A DNA stretch of 64,000 nucleotides. Source: Pseudomonadota bacterium (GTDB taxonomy: Bacteria; Desulfobacterota; Desulfobulbia; Desulfobulbales; SURF-16). Below, in pieces: positions 25,815 through 34,007 of the stretch. The stretch's first letter is position 1; the number at the start of each line of letters is the position of its first letter. Under the pieces are notes generated by a model, which did not search any database, was not told the DNA's origin, and worked only from the letters and a program-made list of their open reading frames with translations. A program made the position numbers and the translations under genes. The stretch is from positions 1 to 64,000 of the forward strand of contig JAHIVT010000039.1 of the NCBI GenBank assembly GCA_018816555.1, in the 5' to 3' direction.

Positions 25815-26595
25815 AGGGCGCTATCCTTGGAGAATGGGCGCCACCTCGTTTGTCATCCCCGCCGGCATTGAGGAGAATGTCAGCTACCTGGCAGACAAGG
25901 TTGATGACATCCAGCTTCTTTTTTTTGAATCTCCCAGTCAATGCCACATGCCGCAACAGGTCGATGTCCACCTGCTGCAAGGACTTGCGCAAGAGCATGA
26001 TCTCAGTTATACCGTTCATCTCCCCTCTGATATCCAGCCCGGCAGCAGTGATGAAGGCGTAAGGCAACTGGCGGTTGCTGAAATTATCCGCCTGATGGAT
26101 GATCTTGCGCCGCTTAACCCGCTTTGTTATGATATGCATCTTGCCTTGCAGTTGGAGCTTGCCATGGAGCAATGGCTTGCTAACATCGATGATTTCCTTG
26201 GCCAACTCAGAAAGGCCCTGGGCCGGGAAAGGGCGGTAGTGGCCATAGAAAATATTGACTACCCTTTCAGCTCTGTGCGACCACTGGTGCAAGAGCACGG
26301 TTTTGCGCTTTGCGCGGACATCGGCCATGGTCTTTTGTATGGCGAGGATCAGAATGCTCTTTTTGCCGATATCGCCAAGGCTGCCCATATCCATTATCAC
26401 GGGGTAAGAGGCGGCCGGGACCATCAGGCATTGGGTGCGGAACAGCAGGCGTGCTCCAACCGTCTCGGCCATGTTTTGCATTCCGCAGGCTTTACCGGGG
26501 TGGTAACACTTGAGGTTTATCGCAGCGAAGATCTGCGGGCTTCCTTGCAGCATATTGAAGAATGTTGGATTCACTATCAACAGCAAAAAAGATAA
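25801..26595 (+). CDS. cbiR: Probable cobamide-remodelling phosphodiesterase CbiR (AP endonuclease 2-type TIM barrel)
   Basis: A 264-aa TIM-barrel protein of the xylose isomerase/AP endonuclease 2 superfamily. The order of metal-site segments fits: YTVHLPSDIQPGS, VVAIENIDYPF, CADIGHGLLYG, HIHYHGVRGGRDHQAL and VVTLEVYRSEDL. CbiR, described in Akkermansia, hydrolyses the nucleotide loop of imported cobamides so that a different lower ligand can be attached (family knowledge). The assignment rests on overall similarity and on its place directly before cobT and cobS, which rebuild that loop. If not CbiR, it is a related sugar-phosphate isomerase/epimerase-like protein. Confidence 0.75.
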   Translation: MVKIKGRYPWRMGATSFVIPAGIEENVSYLADKVDDIQLLFFESPSQCHMPQQVDVHLLQGLAQEHDLSYTVHLPSDIQPGSSDEGVRQLAVAEIIRLMDDLAPLNPLCYDMHLALQLELAMEQWLANIDDFLGQLRKALGRERAVVAIENIDYPFSSVRPLVQEHGFALCADIGHGLLYGEDQNALFADIAKAAHIHYHGVRGGRDHQALGAEQQACSNRLGHVLHSAGFTGVVTLEVYRSEDLRASLQHIEECWIHYQQQKR

Positions 26596-26603
26596 GAGGG
26601 AAT

Positions 26604-27665
26604 ATGGTACTGACGAGCAGGGAAGATTTGACCGCGTTGTTACAGGAAATTCAGCCGGTAGACCGGCTAATGATGGTGCAGGCTCAGGCCCGCCTCGACA
26701 ATCTGACCAAACCCAGGGGAAGCCTGGGGGAGCTTGAAGTTCTGGCCAGGAGGATATGCGCGATCCAGAATACTATCACGCCGGATCTGGGCCGCAAGGT
26801 TATTCTGACCTTTGCCGCGGATCATGGGGTGGCGGAGGAGGGGGTGAGCAGTGTGCCCCAGGATGTGACCCGGCAGATGGTTTATAATTTTTTGCGGGGT
26901 GGGGCCGGGGTCAATGTGCTGGCGCGCCATGTGGGCGCGGAGGTGTGGGTTATTGATGTGGGCGTGGCCGCGGAGATGAACGAAGTTGGTTTGGTCTCGC
27001 GTAAGGTGAAAGCCGGTACGGCAAACCTGGCCAAAGGCCCGGCCATGGGAATTGGTGAGGCATTGCAGGCCATTGGCGTTGGCGTGGAAACCGCCCGTGA
27101 GGCCATCAGCAAAGGGGCAAGGATTCTGGGCACAGGTGAGATGGGGATAGCCAACACAACCCCGTCGGCCGCCCTTTTTGCCGCCTTCCTTAATGTCGAA
27201 GTGGAAGAGATTACCGGTAGGGGTACCGGCATCGATGATGCCACGTTCAATCATAAGATCGAGGTGATCAAGAGAGGCCTTGAGATCAATAAAGAGCATC
27301 TCCATGGTCCTCTGGAAATACTGGCCGCCCTGGGTGGGCTTGAGATCGCCGCCATCTGTGGTATGATTCTCGAGTGTGCCCGCAGCCGGGTTGCCGTGGT
27401 GATTGATGGTTTTATTTCAACTGCCGGAGCTCTGGTTGCTTTGCAGCTTGCAGAAAATGTGGCTGATTATTGTTTTTTCAGCCATATGTCGGCTGAACAG
27501 GGACACCGCATTTTTTTTGAAAAACTTGGTCTTTCTCCCATCCTTAACTTGGATATGCGACTCGGTGAAGGAACCGGAGCAGCCCTTGCCATGGGCATCA
27601 TCGAGGCCGGGGTGAAAATTATCAACGAGATGGCCACATTTGCCGAGGCCGGGGTGAGCGCCTGA
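26604..27665 (+). CDS. cobT: Nicotinate-nucleotide–dimethylbenzimidazole phosphoribosyltransferase
   Basis: A 353-aa enzyme that activates the lower-ligand base of cobamides by forming its alpha-ribotide. It shows TKPRGSLGELEVLARRICAIQ (N-terminal signature), FAADHGVAEEGVS, the loop FLRGGAGVNVLARHVGAEV, EMGIANTTPSAAL and the catalytic-glutamate motif LDMRLGEGTGAALAM near residue 320. The start is ATG 26604 after AGAGGG; an upstream in-frame ATG at 26562 lies inside cbiR without a ribosome site. Confidence 0.95.
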   Translation: MVLTSREDLTALLQEIQPVDRLMMVQAQARLDNLTKPRGSLGELEVLARRICAIQNTITPDLGRKVILTFAADHGVAEEGVSSVPQDVTRQMVYNFLRGGAGVNVLARHVGAEVWVIDVGVAAEMNEVGLVSRKVKAGTANLAKGPAMGIGEALQAIGVGVETAREAISKGARILGTGEMGIANTTPSAALFAAFLNVEVEEITGRGTGIDDATFNHKIEVIKRGLEINKEHLHGPLEILAALGGLEIAAICGMILECARSRVAVVIDGFISTAGALVALQLAENVADYCFFSHMSAEQGHRIFFEKLGLSPILNLDMRLGEGTGAALAMGIIEAGVKIINEMATFAEAGVSA

Positions 27666-27695
27666 TAATCTCGAGATGAGACAAGGAAGAAGCCC

Positions 27696-28478
27696 ATGAT
27701 TCGCTCCATTGCCGTTGCCATATCTTTTTTGACTATTATTCCTGTAAAACTTACTTGCGTGACGCAGGAAGATATCGCGAAAAGCGGGGCATTTTTCCCC
27801 CTGACCGGCTGGATAATCGGGATGGCCATGGCCTGCTGCGGCTGGCTGATGCTGGCTGCCGGGCTTGCGCCTTTAGCAGCAGCCGTATTGCTTGTTGCCT
27901 TTGAAGCCTGGTTGACCAGGGGGCTGCATCTTGATGGCGTAGCGGATCTGTTTGACGGCATGGGAGGTAGCTTTGAGGCGGAAAAAAGATTGGCCATCAT
28001 GAAGGATTCAGCCACCGGTGCTTTCGGGGTGGTGGGTATTGTGGTGGTCCTGCTGTTAAAAACCGCCGGTCTTTCTACCCTGCTCACTTTTGTGCAGACC
28101 TGGCAGGATTTATCCACTTTTGTTCTTTTTATCTGCATTGCCTTTGTACCGGCAGCTTCCCGTTGGGCCATGATGACCCTGGCCTGGAAAAGCCGTTATC
28201 CCCGCAAAAACGGGACAGGGCAGATGTTTGTCGGACACATAACGGTAAAGGAGATCCTGATCGGCTTTCTGTTTCTGCTGCCTGTTCTGGCTGCGGTCAG
28301 CTCGCAGACCCGCATATTGATAGGTATTGCCGCAGTTTTTTACGTCACAATGGTGCCGTCATTCTGGCTGCGGTATCGTGCCCATGAATTGCTGGGCGGG
28401 GTCACAGGAGATGTGCTGGGCGCAAGCTGCGAGTTTGGTGAGGCCCTGGGCTGGCTAGCCGTTACACTATTTATTTAA
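27696..28478 (+). CDS. cobS: Adenosylcobinamide-GDP ribazoletransferase (cobalamin synthase)
   Basis: A 260-aa membrane enzyme (five to seven helices) that joins adenosylcobinamide-GDP to the alpha-ribazole made through CobT. The acidic metal-binding motif LTRGLHLDGVADLFDGMGG and the later KDSATGAFGVVGIV are intact. It lies 30 bases after cobT and ends the cobamide cassette. The GDP-activating enzyme (CobU/CobY) is not in this window. Confidence 0.94.
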   Translation: MIRSIAVAISFLTIIPVKLTCVTQEDIAKSGAFFPLTGWIIGMAMACCGWLMLAAGLAPLAAAVLLVAFEAWLTRGLHLDGVADLFDGMGGSFEAEKRLAIMKDSATGAFGVVGIVVVLLLKTAGLSTLLTFVQTWQDLSTFVLFICIAFVPAASRWAMMTLAWKSRYPRKNGTGQMFVGHITVKEILIGFLFLLPVLAAVSSQTRILIGIAAVFYVTMVPSFWLRYRAHELLGGVTGDVLGASCEFGEALGWLAVTLFI

Positions 28479-28521
28479 GGGTGGACGGCAAAATTAGATT
28501 TTCGTCTCTGAAAGATGGGTT

Positions 28522-30558
28522 TCAGATGAGGATTCTGTATTCACCCATATCATTATTTTCCGGGATGATCGGCAGGGTGATGGTAAAGACGCTGCCCTTC
28601 TGCAGTTCGGAATTCACCGAGATCGTTCCTTCATGCTTTTCAATAATGCCCAGCGAAACGGCAAGTCCCAATCCAGTTCCGGAAAGCTCCTGTTTGGTGG
28701 TGAAAAAGGCTTTGAATATCTTGTGCAGATGATCAGGCTCAATACCGCAGCCGTTGTCTTCCACGCTGATGGCCACCTGTTTGTCGAGCACTTCTGTACT
28801 GATTTTGATGGCCCCGCCGTTTTTACAGGCATCGCGGGCATTGGTCAGGAGATTGAGGAGTACCTGGCAGATCTGGTCTTTTACCACCAGGATCGCCGGC
28901 ATGTTGACGGCGAAATTCTTTTCAACCATAATTTTTCTGTCGGTGAATTCTTTTTTGCATAGCAGCAGCATGTTGTCGATGGTCTGGTGGATGTCGGTGG
29001 CTACATGCACTCCGGTGGACGGACGATTAAAATCACGCAGGTTCTGGATCAGCATCTTCATCCTGTCGCACTCCTGAATAGCCAGTTCAAGCATCCTCTC
29101 ATTCTGCGGGGAGAGGGTTTCGTGTTGTTGCACACCGCTGAGAATATTCATGACAGCAAAAAGAGGATTGTTGAACTCATGGGCGATTGAGGCAGAGAGT
29201 TTGCCGATGGCACTGAGTTTTTCGGCGTGCAGAAGTTGATGCTGGGTCTGGAAAAGTGCCTCCTCGGCCTTGATGCGGTTTGATATTTCGTACTGCAGTT
29301 CATCGATAAATCTTTTCAGTACGATGGTTCTTTGCTCAACTTTCTGCTCCAGTTCCTCATTGGCTTTATACAGGGCATTTTCCGCCTCTTTCTGATCGGT
29401 GATATCACGGGCTATATGCACGGAACCGATGAGCTCCCCTTCACGATTGAACAGGGGGGAAACGGAAATTTCAAAGAAAATACCGAAAAGATCCATGAAT
29501 TTAACGGTTTTGTGTTCTCTTTGATCATTGATCAGCAAAGAATGTGGGCAATATGAAGGGGGGGCGTCAGTCCCGTGCATCACCTGATAACATTTCAAGC
29601 CGACACATTGCGCCACTGGTTTGCCCACCAGCGATGCCATGGCTTTGTTGAGACGGATAATGCGGTGTTCTCTGTCAAGGAGAACAATGGGGTCCGGGAC
29701 TGCATCAAATGTCCGTTCCCACTCCTGTTTCGCCCTGCTGATGAGATCTTCGGCCTGTCCTTTTTCAAGGATTTCCTGCTGCAGTTTTTTGTTGATGGAG
29801 AGAATCTTCTGGGCCAGCACAAAAAACAAGGTGAAGGTGAGGGTAAAGATTGAAATAAAAATCGCCAATTCTACCTTCTGGTATTTCCTGGCAAGAGCTT
29901 TTTCCTCTATATCCAGTTCATGTAGTCGTTTAGTATTGATAAAATAGATACTTTTACCCGCTTCGCTGATTTTGTTGAAAAGGGGCTCCGTATTTTTAAG
30001 AAATCGATGAAGTTCCTGTTGGATCTGGAACTGATCATTGTTTTGACTGGCTGATTGCTGCAGTTCATCACGTTTGTGCAGCAGATTTTCCAGTATGATC
30101 ATTTTCTCTTCAATTTCAGTAAGAAGGGGGTTGATCTCCAGCAATTCAATCAGATACCTCTCCTTGTCGGTCTTTTTGTAAGGGATTTCGTCAATCAGTT
30201 TTTCTTCTGGCGAAAAATTCAGTTGGATTGCCTTATGAAAAACACCGCCAACTTCAATAACCTTGAGGGCGGAGCGTATATCAGCAAGTTCCTGCTGGAT
30301 GAGGTTTTGGGTAAATTTACGTTTTTCCATCCGTACTTCAGCAAGCATCTGATAAAATTGGGCGCTTGCCTGATGCAGGTCGCTGACTATCTGTTCCCCG
30401 ATGATACGTCTTGCCCTTTCATTGGCCGTGGTTTTTTCAAGCTGCGTTAAAAGATGATGGAAATAGAAATGGGTGGACATCAACAGAAAAGCCCCTGTCA
30501 GCATGACGGCAACAAGGGCAAAGAGAGATGTAAGTGGATAGTGGGGAGATGATTTCAC
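28522..30558 (-). CDS. PAS-containing membrane sensor histidine kinase (orphan)
   Basis: A 678-aa sensor kinase. A first transmembrane helix at about 12-32 is followed by a ~190-residue mostly helical extracytoplasmic domain (coiled-coil four-helix type) and a second helix near 228-250. A PAS domain follows at about 280-395 (DAVPDPIVLLDREHRIIRLN), then a coiled coil, HisKA with phospho-acceptor SIAHEFNNP (about 450) and HATPase_c (NLLTNARDA, EDNGCGI, GTGLGLAVS). The PAS domain carries the KCYQVMHG...PPSYCPHS cysteine pair common in this lineage. No response regulator is adjacent. Convergent with cobS. Confidence 0.88.
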   Translation of the reverse strand: MKSSPHYPLTSLFALVAVMLTGAFLLMSTHFYFHHLLTQLEKTTANERARRIIGEQIVSDLHQASAQFYQMLAEVRMEKRKFTQNLIQQELADIRSALKVIEVGGVFHKAIQLNFSPEEKLIDEIPYKKTDKERYLIELLEINPLLTEIEEKMIILENLLHKRDELQQSASQNNDQFQIQQELHRFLKNTEPLFNKISEAGKSIYFINTKRLHELDIEEKALARKYQKVELAIFISIFTLTFTLFFVLAQKILSINKKLQQEILEKGQAEDLISRAKQEWERTFDAVPDPIVLLDREHRIIRLNKAMASLVGKPVAQCVGLKCYQVMHGTDAPPSYCPHSLLINDQREHKTVKFMDLFGIFFEISVSPLFNREGELIGSVHIARDITDQKEAENALYKANEELEQKVEQRTIVLKRFIDELQYEISNRIKAEEALFQTQHQLLHAEKLSAIGKLSASIAHEFNNPLFAVMNILSGVQQHETLSPQNERMLELAIQECDRMKMLIQNLRDFNRPSTGVHVATDIHQTIDNMLLLCKKEFTDRKIMVEKNFAVNMPAILVVKDQICQVLLNLLTNARDACKNGGAIKISTEVLDKQVAISVEDNGCGIEPDHLHKIFKAFFTTKQELSGTGLGLAVSLGIIEKHEGTISVNSELQKGSVFTITLPIIPENNDMGEYRILI

Positions 30559-30841
30559 AGCTTTGGCGCAGTGATTTGATTAAGAAAAGGAAAATGTAGG
30601 TATATAGGGTGTTTTTGAGTTGAAGCAGGATCTCGGCATAAGCTGAACCTCGCTGTCAAAAATGATGGCTCCGTGAAAAGTCCCGACTCCGAATTTTCTT
30701 GACGATAAATCATTAAGTATCATGCACTGTACGGCTGTCATAGGGGGTTGTGAGACAGTCAAAAGTGACCACGCTTTTTTGCTATCCCAATACCTTACTA
30801 TAGCAATTACAGATTATTTAGGAAACTTTTTTAAGAATTGG

Positions 30842-30872
30842 AGAAAATCAGAGCAGCAGAGCTGCTCTGATT
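30842..30872 (-). terminator. Terminator-like hairpin after the TPR gene
   Basis: A perfect 12-bp palindromic stem, 30846-30857 with 30861-30872, loop of three. On the minus strand it is followed by TTTTCTCC, so it would stop transcription of the TPR gene. The rest of the 337-base gap 30559-30895 is AT-rich and shows no gene; it must hold the promoter of the histidine kinase. Confidence 0.7.
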
Positions 30873-30895
30873 CGGAGAAGGGGGCTTGCCTGGGA

Positions 30896-31510
30896 TTATT
30901 GCTGTTCTTTGACCGTGGTGATGATTTCGGTGACAGGTTGTCCATTCGGCGCCTTGGCGTCAGGGTGAAGTTTCACCAGCTCCTCCCATGTCTTGATTGC
31001 TCCGTCACGATCTTTCAGGTCATAGAGCTGCACGATGCCCCGGTTAAACCTGGCGGTGGGATGCTCCGGATTGACTGCTATGGCCCGATCAAAAGCTGCA
31101 ATCGCATCTTTGGGGTTGGCATTGCGGCGATACATGACGCCCAGATCGGTCAAAACGTCGGCATTATTTGGGTTTAATGTAAGTGATTTATTGTAGGCCT
31201 CAATGGCCTTGCCAAAATTGTTGCTGTCAAAATAATAATTGCCCAACTGGGTCCACGCCTCAACGTTGTCCGGGTGGGCAATCACCTCTTTTTCCAGGGC
31301 CAGAATAGTCTGGGATGTCTGCGCGTCAACAGCCGGGATCTGGCTTTGCTGCGGAACGGCCTGCTGGCTGACGGGTGCCGGAGCCGGACCGGATTTATAA
31401 ACGCTGAAAACAATTCCTGCCAGAAAGCCGAAGGCAAGCGCTACCAATACAACGAACCACATTGTTTCTTTCTTGATATATCCGTCAGGAATACTCGTGT
31501 TGTTTGTCAA
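30896..31510 (-). CDS. Membrane-anchored TPR protein
   Basis: A 204-aa protein with one N-terminal transmembrane helix (about 17-39), a Pro/Gln/Ala-rich linker (about 40-65) and three or more tetratricopeptide repeats (AWTQLGNYYFDSNNFGKAIEAYNKSL, ADVLTDLGVMYRRNANPKDAIAAFDRAI and the next unit). The topology suggests the repeats are periplasmic, acting as a protein-interaction scaffold. The family resembles TPR proteins that accompany CcmH/NrfG-type functions, but no partner gene is present, so the role is unknown. Confidence 0.82.
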   Translation of the reverse strand: MTNNTSIPDGYIKKETMWFVVLVALAFGFLAGIVFSVYKSGPAPAPVSQQAVPQQSQIPAVDAQTSQTILALEKEVIAHPDNVEAWTQLGNYYFDSNNFGKAIEAYNKSLTLNPNNADVLTDLGVMYRRNANPKDAIAAFDRAIAVNPEHPTARFNRGIVQLYDLKDRDGAIKTWEELVKLHPDAKAPNGQPVTEIITTVKEQQ

Positions 31511-31794
31511 GTGTCTTACCTCTCTGTTACCTGATGATCAGCTTAGTTATGGGCGGAAGGAGACCCCAAAGAAAAATTTACGCAGTTCTTATATGAAAAA
31601 ACATTATTCGCAATGTGCAGGGCGGTCAAGCTGAAAAGTTCAAAAAATTGAATTATGCAACAGATCTGGGGTAGAAAAAAATTGATTTGTTTGCGTAACG
31701 TGTCAAGCGGCATAAACGACTTTATAACGAGATAACGACTGGTTGTGATTATGGAGCAGAAAAGGGGTGCGGATGGCATATAACTTGTAATTAA

Positions 31795-32049
31795 TCACGA
31801 CACCGTTGCCATGATGGGAGGGAAGTTTTTTCTCCATTCCCTGGGCTGCAATTTGTGGGAGAAAGGGTCTCAGAGCCATTTTTTGCCGAGTTTTTTGATC
31901 GAGATATGTGTGAATGGATCGCCGATATTATCCAGGATTGCCAGAAAGTCTATATGGCTACCATCTGCAAGGCTGCGGAAAGGGCTATTGCCAGCCGTGG
32001 CATTACCCCGGTAATCTATCAGGGGCCCATAGATCAGATTGTCCTTTAA
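31795..32049 (+). pseudogene. Possible remnant of a NifX/dinitrogenase-cofactor-family protein
   Basis: An 84-codon frame without a good ribosome site. Its C-terminal half (IIQDCQKVYMATICKAAERA then ASRGITPVIYQGPI) resembles the end of NifX/NafY-like proteins, in which a DC-V...G..A...L...GI pattern is usual; HDGREVF near its start fits the same fold. The conserved core is shortened, and no nif genes are nearby. I read it as a decayed fragment; a short functional protein starting at GTG 31855 is the alternative. Confidence 0.35.
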
Positions 32050-32070
32050 CCCGGTTGTGTTTTCTCTCCA

Positions 32071-32119
32071 GGTTGTTAAAAGTGCCCAGGCAGTTGGCCA
32101 TTGCTTTATTTTAACAACC
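32071..32119. terminator. 11-bp inverted repeat, possible bidirectional terminator
   Basis: GGTTGTTAAAA (32071-32081) and TTTTAACAACC (32109-32119) form a perfect stem with a 27-base loop. It lies just after the NifX-like fragment and could be its old terminator. Confidence 0.4.
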
Positions 32120-32163
32120 TTGGTCTTTTCCCTGCCTTCCTGCTCAGAATCATTTTCGTCAAT

Positions 32164-32340
32164 AAACAGTACATCAATGTCGTTAACTTAAGACCGGGAG
32201 ACAGATTTAATTTTTCTTCCAGACTGAGGGGACTGAATTTTTTTCGCGGTTTTTTCGAAAATCATTCTGTCCCCGGCTTTGGCAAAGGAAAAATAAAATC
32301 AGTCCACTCTGCCACTCACTTAAGTCATTAAACAGTACAT
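32164..32340. repeat. Small REP/MITE-like element bounded by 11-bp direct repeats
   Basis: The 11-bp sequence AAACAGTACAT occurs at 32164-32174 and again at 32330-32340. Between them are inverted CTTAAG boxes and an inverted repeat, CCGGGAGACAGA (32194-32205) with TCTGTCCCCGG (32266-32276), enclosing AT-rich DNA. The motif GGAGACAGATTTA inside it recurs at 61620 in the window. No protein is encoded. The rest of the gap 31511-32550 shows no gene. Confidence 0.45.
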
Positions 32341-32550
32341 AGTGAAATTTATACCGATTTGTGGAAAGTAATCGGACAGATGTTCTCCCGGGCATACTTA
32401 CGTTAAAATCTGCAAAGCGCCTTGCCATGGGTAAAATTCTTGAATGAATAAGTTGCATTGGCGGTTATAAAGAAGCATGTGAATGGTTTATTTAATAAAA
32501 ATGTTATCAGACAATAAACAGTGCTTTCCGCAGGGCAATTTTGACCGGCC

Positions 32551-33015
32551 GTGAAAAAGAAAATAACAAGACATAAGGGCGGACTGCCCCACTTAACTGA
32601 TGATGATTTTCATTTCGGCGGTGATTTGCCGGATAGAGAACAGACGTCCTTTGCCGAACTGTTTGATCCCACCTCTTTTGACAGGGAAGCTTTGGCAGTA
32701 ATGACCAGCAAACGGGGAGGAAAGCCCGGCAAAAAATTTATCTACCCCTCGCCTCAGGAATACTTGGATCTGCATGGATTAACCGCGCCGGAAGCCGAGC
32801 GGAAAGTGGCGAATTTTCTTTTGACAGCTCGTAAAAAAAGGCTCAGGACAGTTGCCGTAATCACCGGTAAGGGCCTTCATTCCCAAGGGCTTCCCGTGCT
32901 GCGGGATCTGGTGGAAGGCATGGTAAAGGCCATGAAGGCCGGCAGGGAAATCAGAAATTATGTATGGGAAAACGGGCAACGGGAAAAAAGCGGGGCCATC
33001 ATCATCTATTTATAG
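32551..33015 (+). CDS. Smr (small MutS-related) domain protein
   Basis: A 154-aa protein. The C-terminal Smr domain (about 72-154) shows the LDLHGLTAPEAERKVANFL motif and VAVITGKGLHSQGLPVLRD, the nuclease-type TGxGxxSxG...L loop. Stand-alone Smr proteins are DNA or RNA nicking endonucleases; in E. coli SmrB acts on collided ribosomes, but which role applies here is not evident. The start is GTG 32551. Its 3' end overlaps the convergent nuclease gene by six bases. Confidence 0.85.
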   Translation: MKKKITRHKGGLPHLTDDDFHFGGDLPDREQTSFAELFDPTSFDREALAVMTSKRGGKPGKKFIYPSPQEYLDLHGLTAPEAERKVANFLLTARKKRLRTVAVITGKGLHSQGLPVLRDLVEGMVKAMKAGREIRNYVWENGQREKSGAIIIYL

Positions 33016-33849
33016 GGATAGATGCATCATCTCCCGGATTTTCGTGATGATCTCCTTGTCCGGATAAAAGGGCGAGGCAGGATTCTTCGGCAGCGGGATG
33101 TAGTTGTTGAGGGCAAAGGGAGTGGGGGCAATGTTCAGATTGTAGGCATGAACCAGCAGGGGTTCCAGATTGACAGCGTCGGCAATATTGTAGGCAAGCA
33201 GGGTTTGCAGCGCCCTGTCATTGCCGCTGCGGGCAAATTCCTGCCAGAGAAGCACTGCCCAGTAGCCGTCAACTCCATCCAGTTCCATTCTGTTGATCCC
33301 CAGTTGTCTTTCGCACCCTTTCAGACCTCCTCTGTAGCCGAGCTTAGCCAGAATGTATCGTAAATCGATATGCACCTGTTCGAGCCTGGTATGCAGGCAT
33401 GATTCTATCACCGGCACATCGAAATTTTTGCCGCTGTAGGTAACGATAACCTCATAATCATCAATGTCCCGGGTGAACTGTTCCAGATTGCGTCCCTGGA
33501 CGTAGGTGCGGATTGTCCTGCCATCGTATAGGGCAATGGTGGTGATTTCACACTGGTCCAAACCCATGCCGTTTGTCTCGATATCAAGAAAGGCTGTCCT
33601 GTCCCGAAAATGGGGGAAAAGGCGCCAGTGATGAGCCGGCTGCAGGAGTTTGGCGTAAAATGAGGCGGAGCCGTCCTGCTGCTTAAGATAGTGTTCCAGA
33701 TGATACGTGATGAGATTGATTTTTGCCTGGGGCAGGTTGGGAGGATAGGGTGGTTGCCATTGATCCCAGGTATGAATGCCGGAATGCCAGATCTGGTTTT
33801 CCGTTTTTTCTCCGATGCCCGGTATGTGGATGAAGGTGTTGTAAAGCAT
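33010..33849 (-). CDS. YprB-like RNase H-fold 3'-5' exonuclease
   Basis: A 279-aa protein with an RNase H-like exonuclease domain (Pfam RNase_H_2 type). Acidic catalytic motifs are visible: FLDIETNG (about residues 87-94), VTYSGKNFDVPVIES (about 137-151) and the late YNIADAVNLEPL (Asp near 222). The first 80 residues include a helix-hairpin-helix-like IPGIGEKTENQIW. Family members are putative DNA/RNA exonucleases with no settled substrate. Confidence 0.82.
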   Translation of the reverse strand: MLYNTFIHIPGIGEKTENQIWHSGIHTWDQWQPPYPPNLPQAKINLITYHLEHYLKQQDGSASFYAKLLQPAHHWRLFPHFRDRTAFLDIETNGMGLDQCEITTIALYDGRTIRTYVQGRNLEQFTRDIDDYEVIVTYSGKNFDVPVIESCLHTRLEQVHIDLRYILAKLGYRGGLKGCERQLGINRMELDGVDGYWAVLLWQEFARSGNDRALQTLLAYNIADAVNLEPLLVHAYNLNIAPTPFALNNYIPLPKNPASPFYPDKEIITKIREMMHLSL

Positions 33850-33879
33850 ACGATCTCAGAGAATTGAGATAAGTGAATG

Positions 33880-33912
33880 AAAAAAGCCCGGGATTCTCAG
33901 CGAACCTCGGGC
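33880..33912 (-). terminator. Rho-independent terminator of glnN
   Basis: On the minus strand GCCCGAGG pairs with CCCGGGC (one mismatch, 33886-33912) and runs into six T residues (33880-33885). A second hairpin, CCCCACA/TGTGGGG, lies at 33925-33943 between it and the glnN stop. Confidence 0.75.
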
Positions 33913-34007
33913 CGTATTGGCGATCCCCACACAAGCTGTGGGGCGGCAACAGAGGAGAATTGGACTGCCCTCCCCCGCTGCTGCCGCGGTTTTATCCTGT
34001 CTGCGAA

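Noticed and set aside
30559-30895. CRISPR or tandem repeat in the gap after the histidine kinase
   Set aside because: Only one palindrome (a terminator) is present and no regularly spaced repeats; none were seen elsewhere in the window either.
31543-31779. 78-codon minus-strand frame upstream of the TPR gene
   Set aside because: Composition and lack of a ribosome site suggest a chance open frame in AT-rich DNA.
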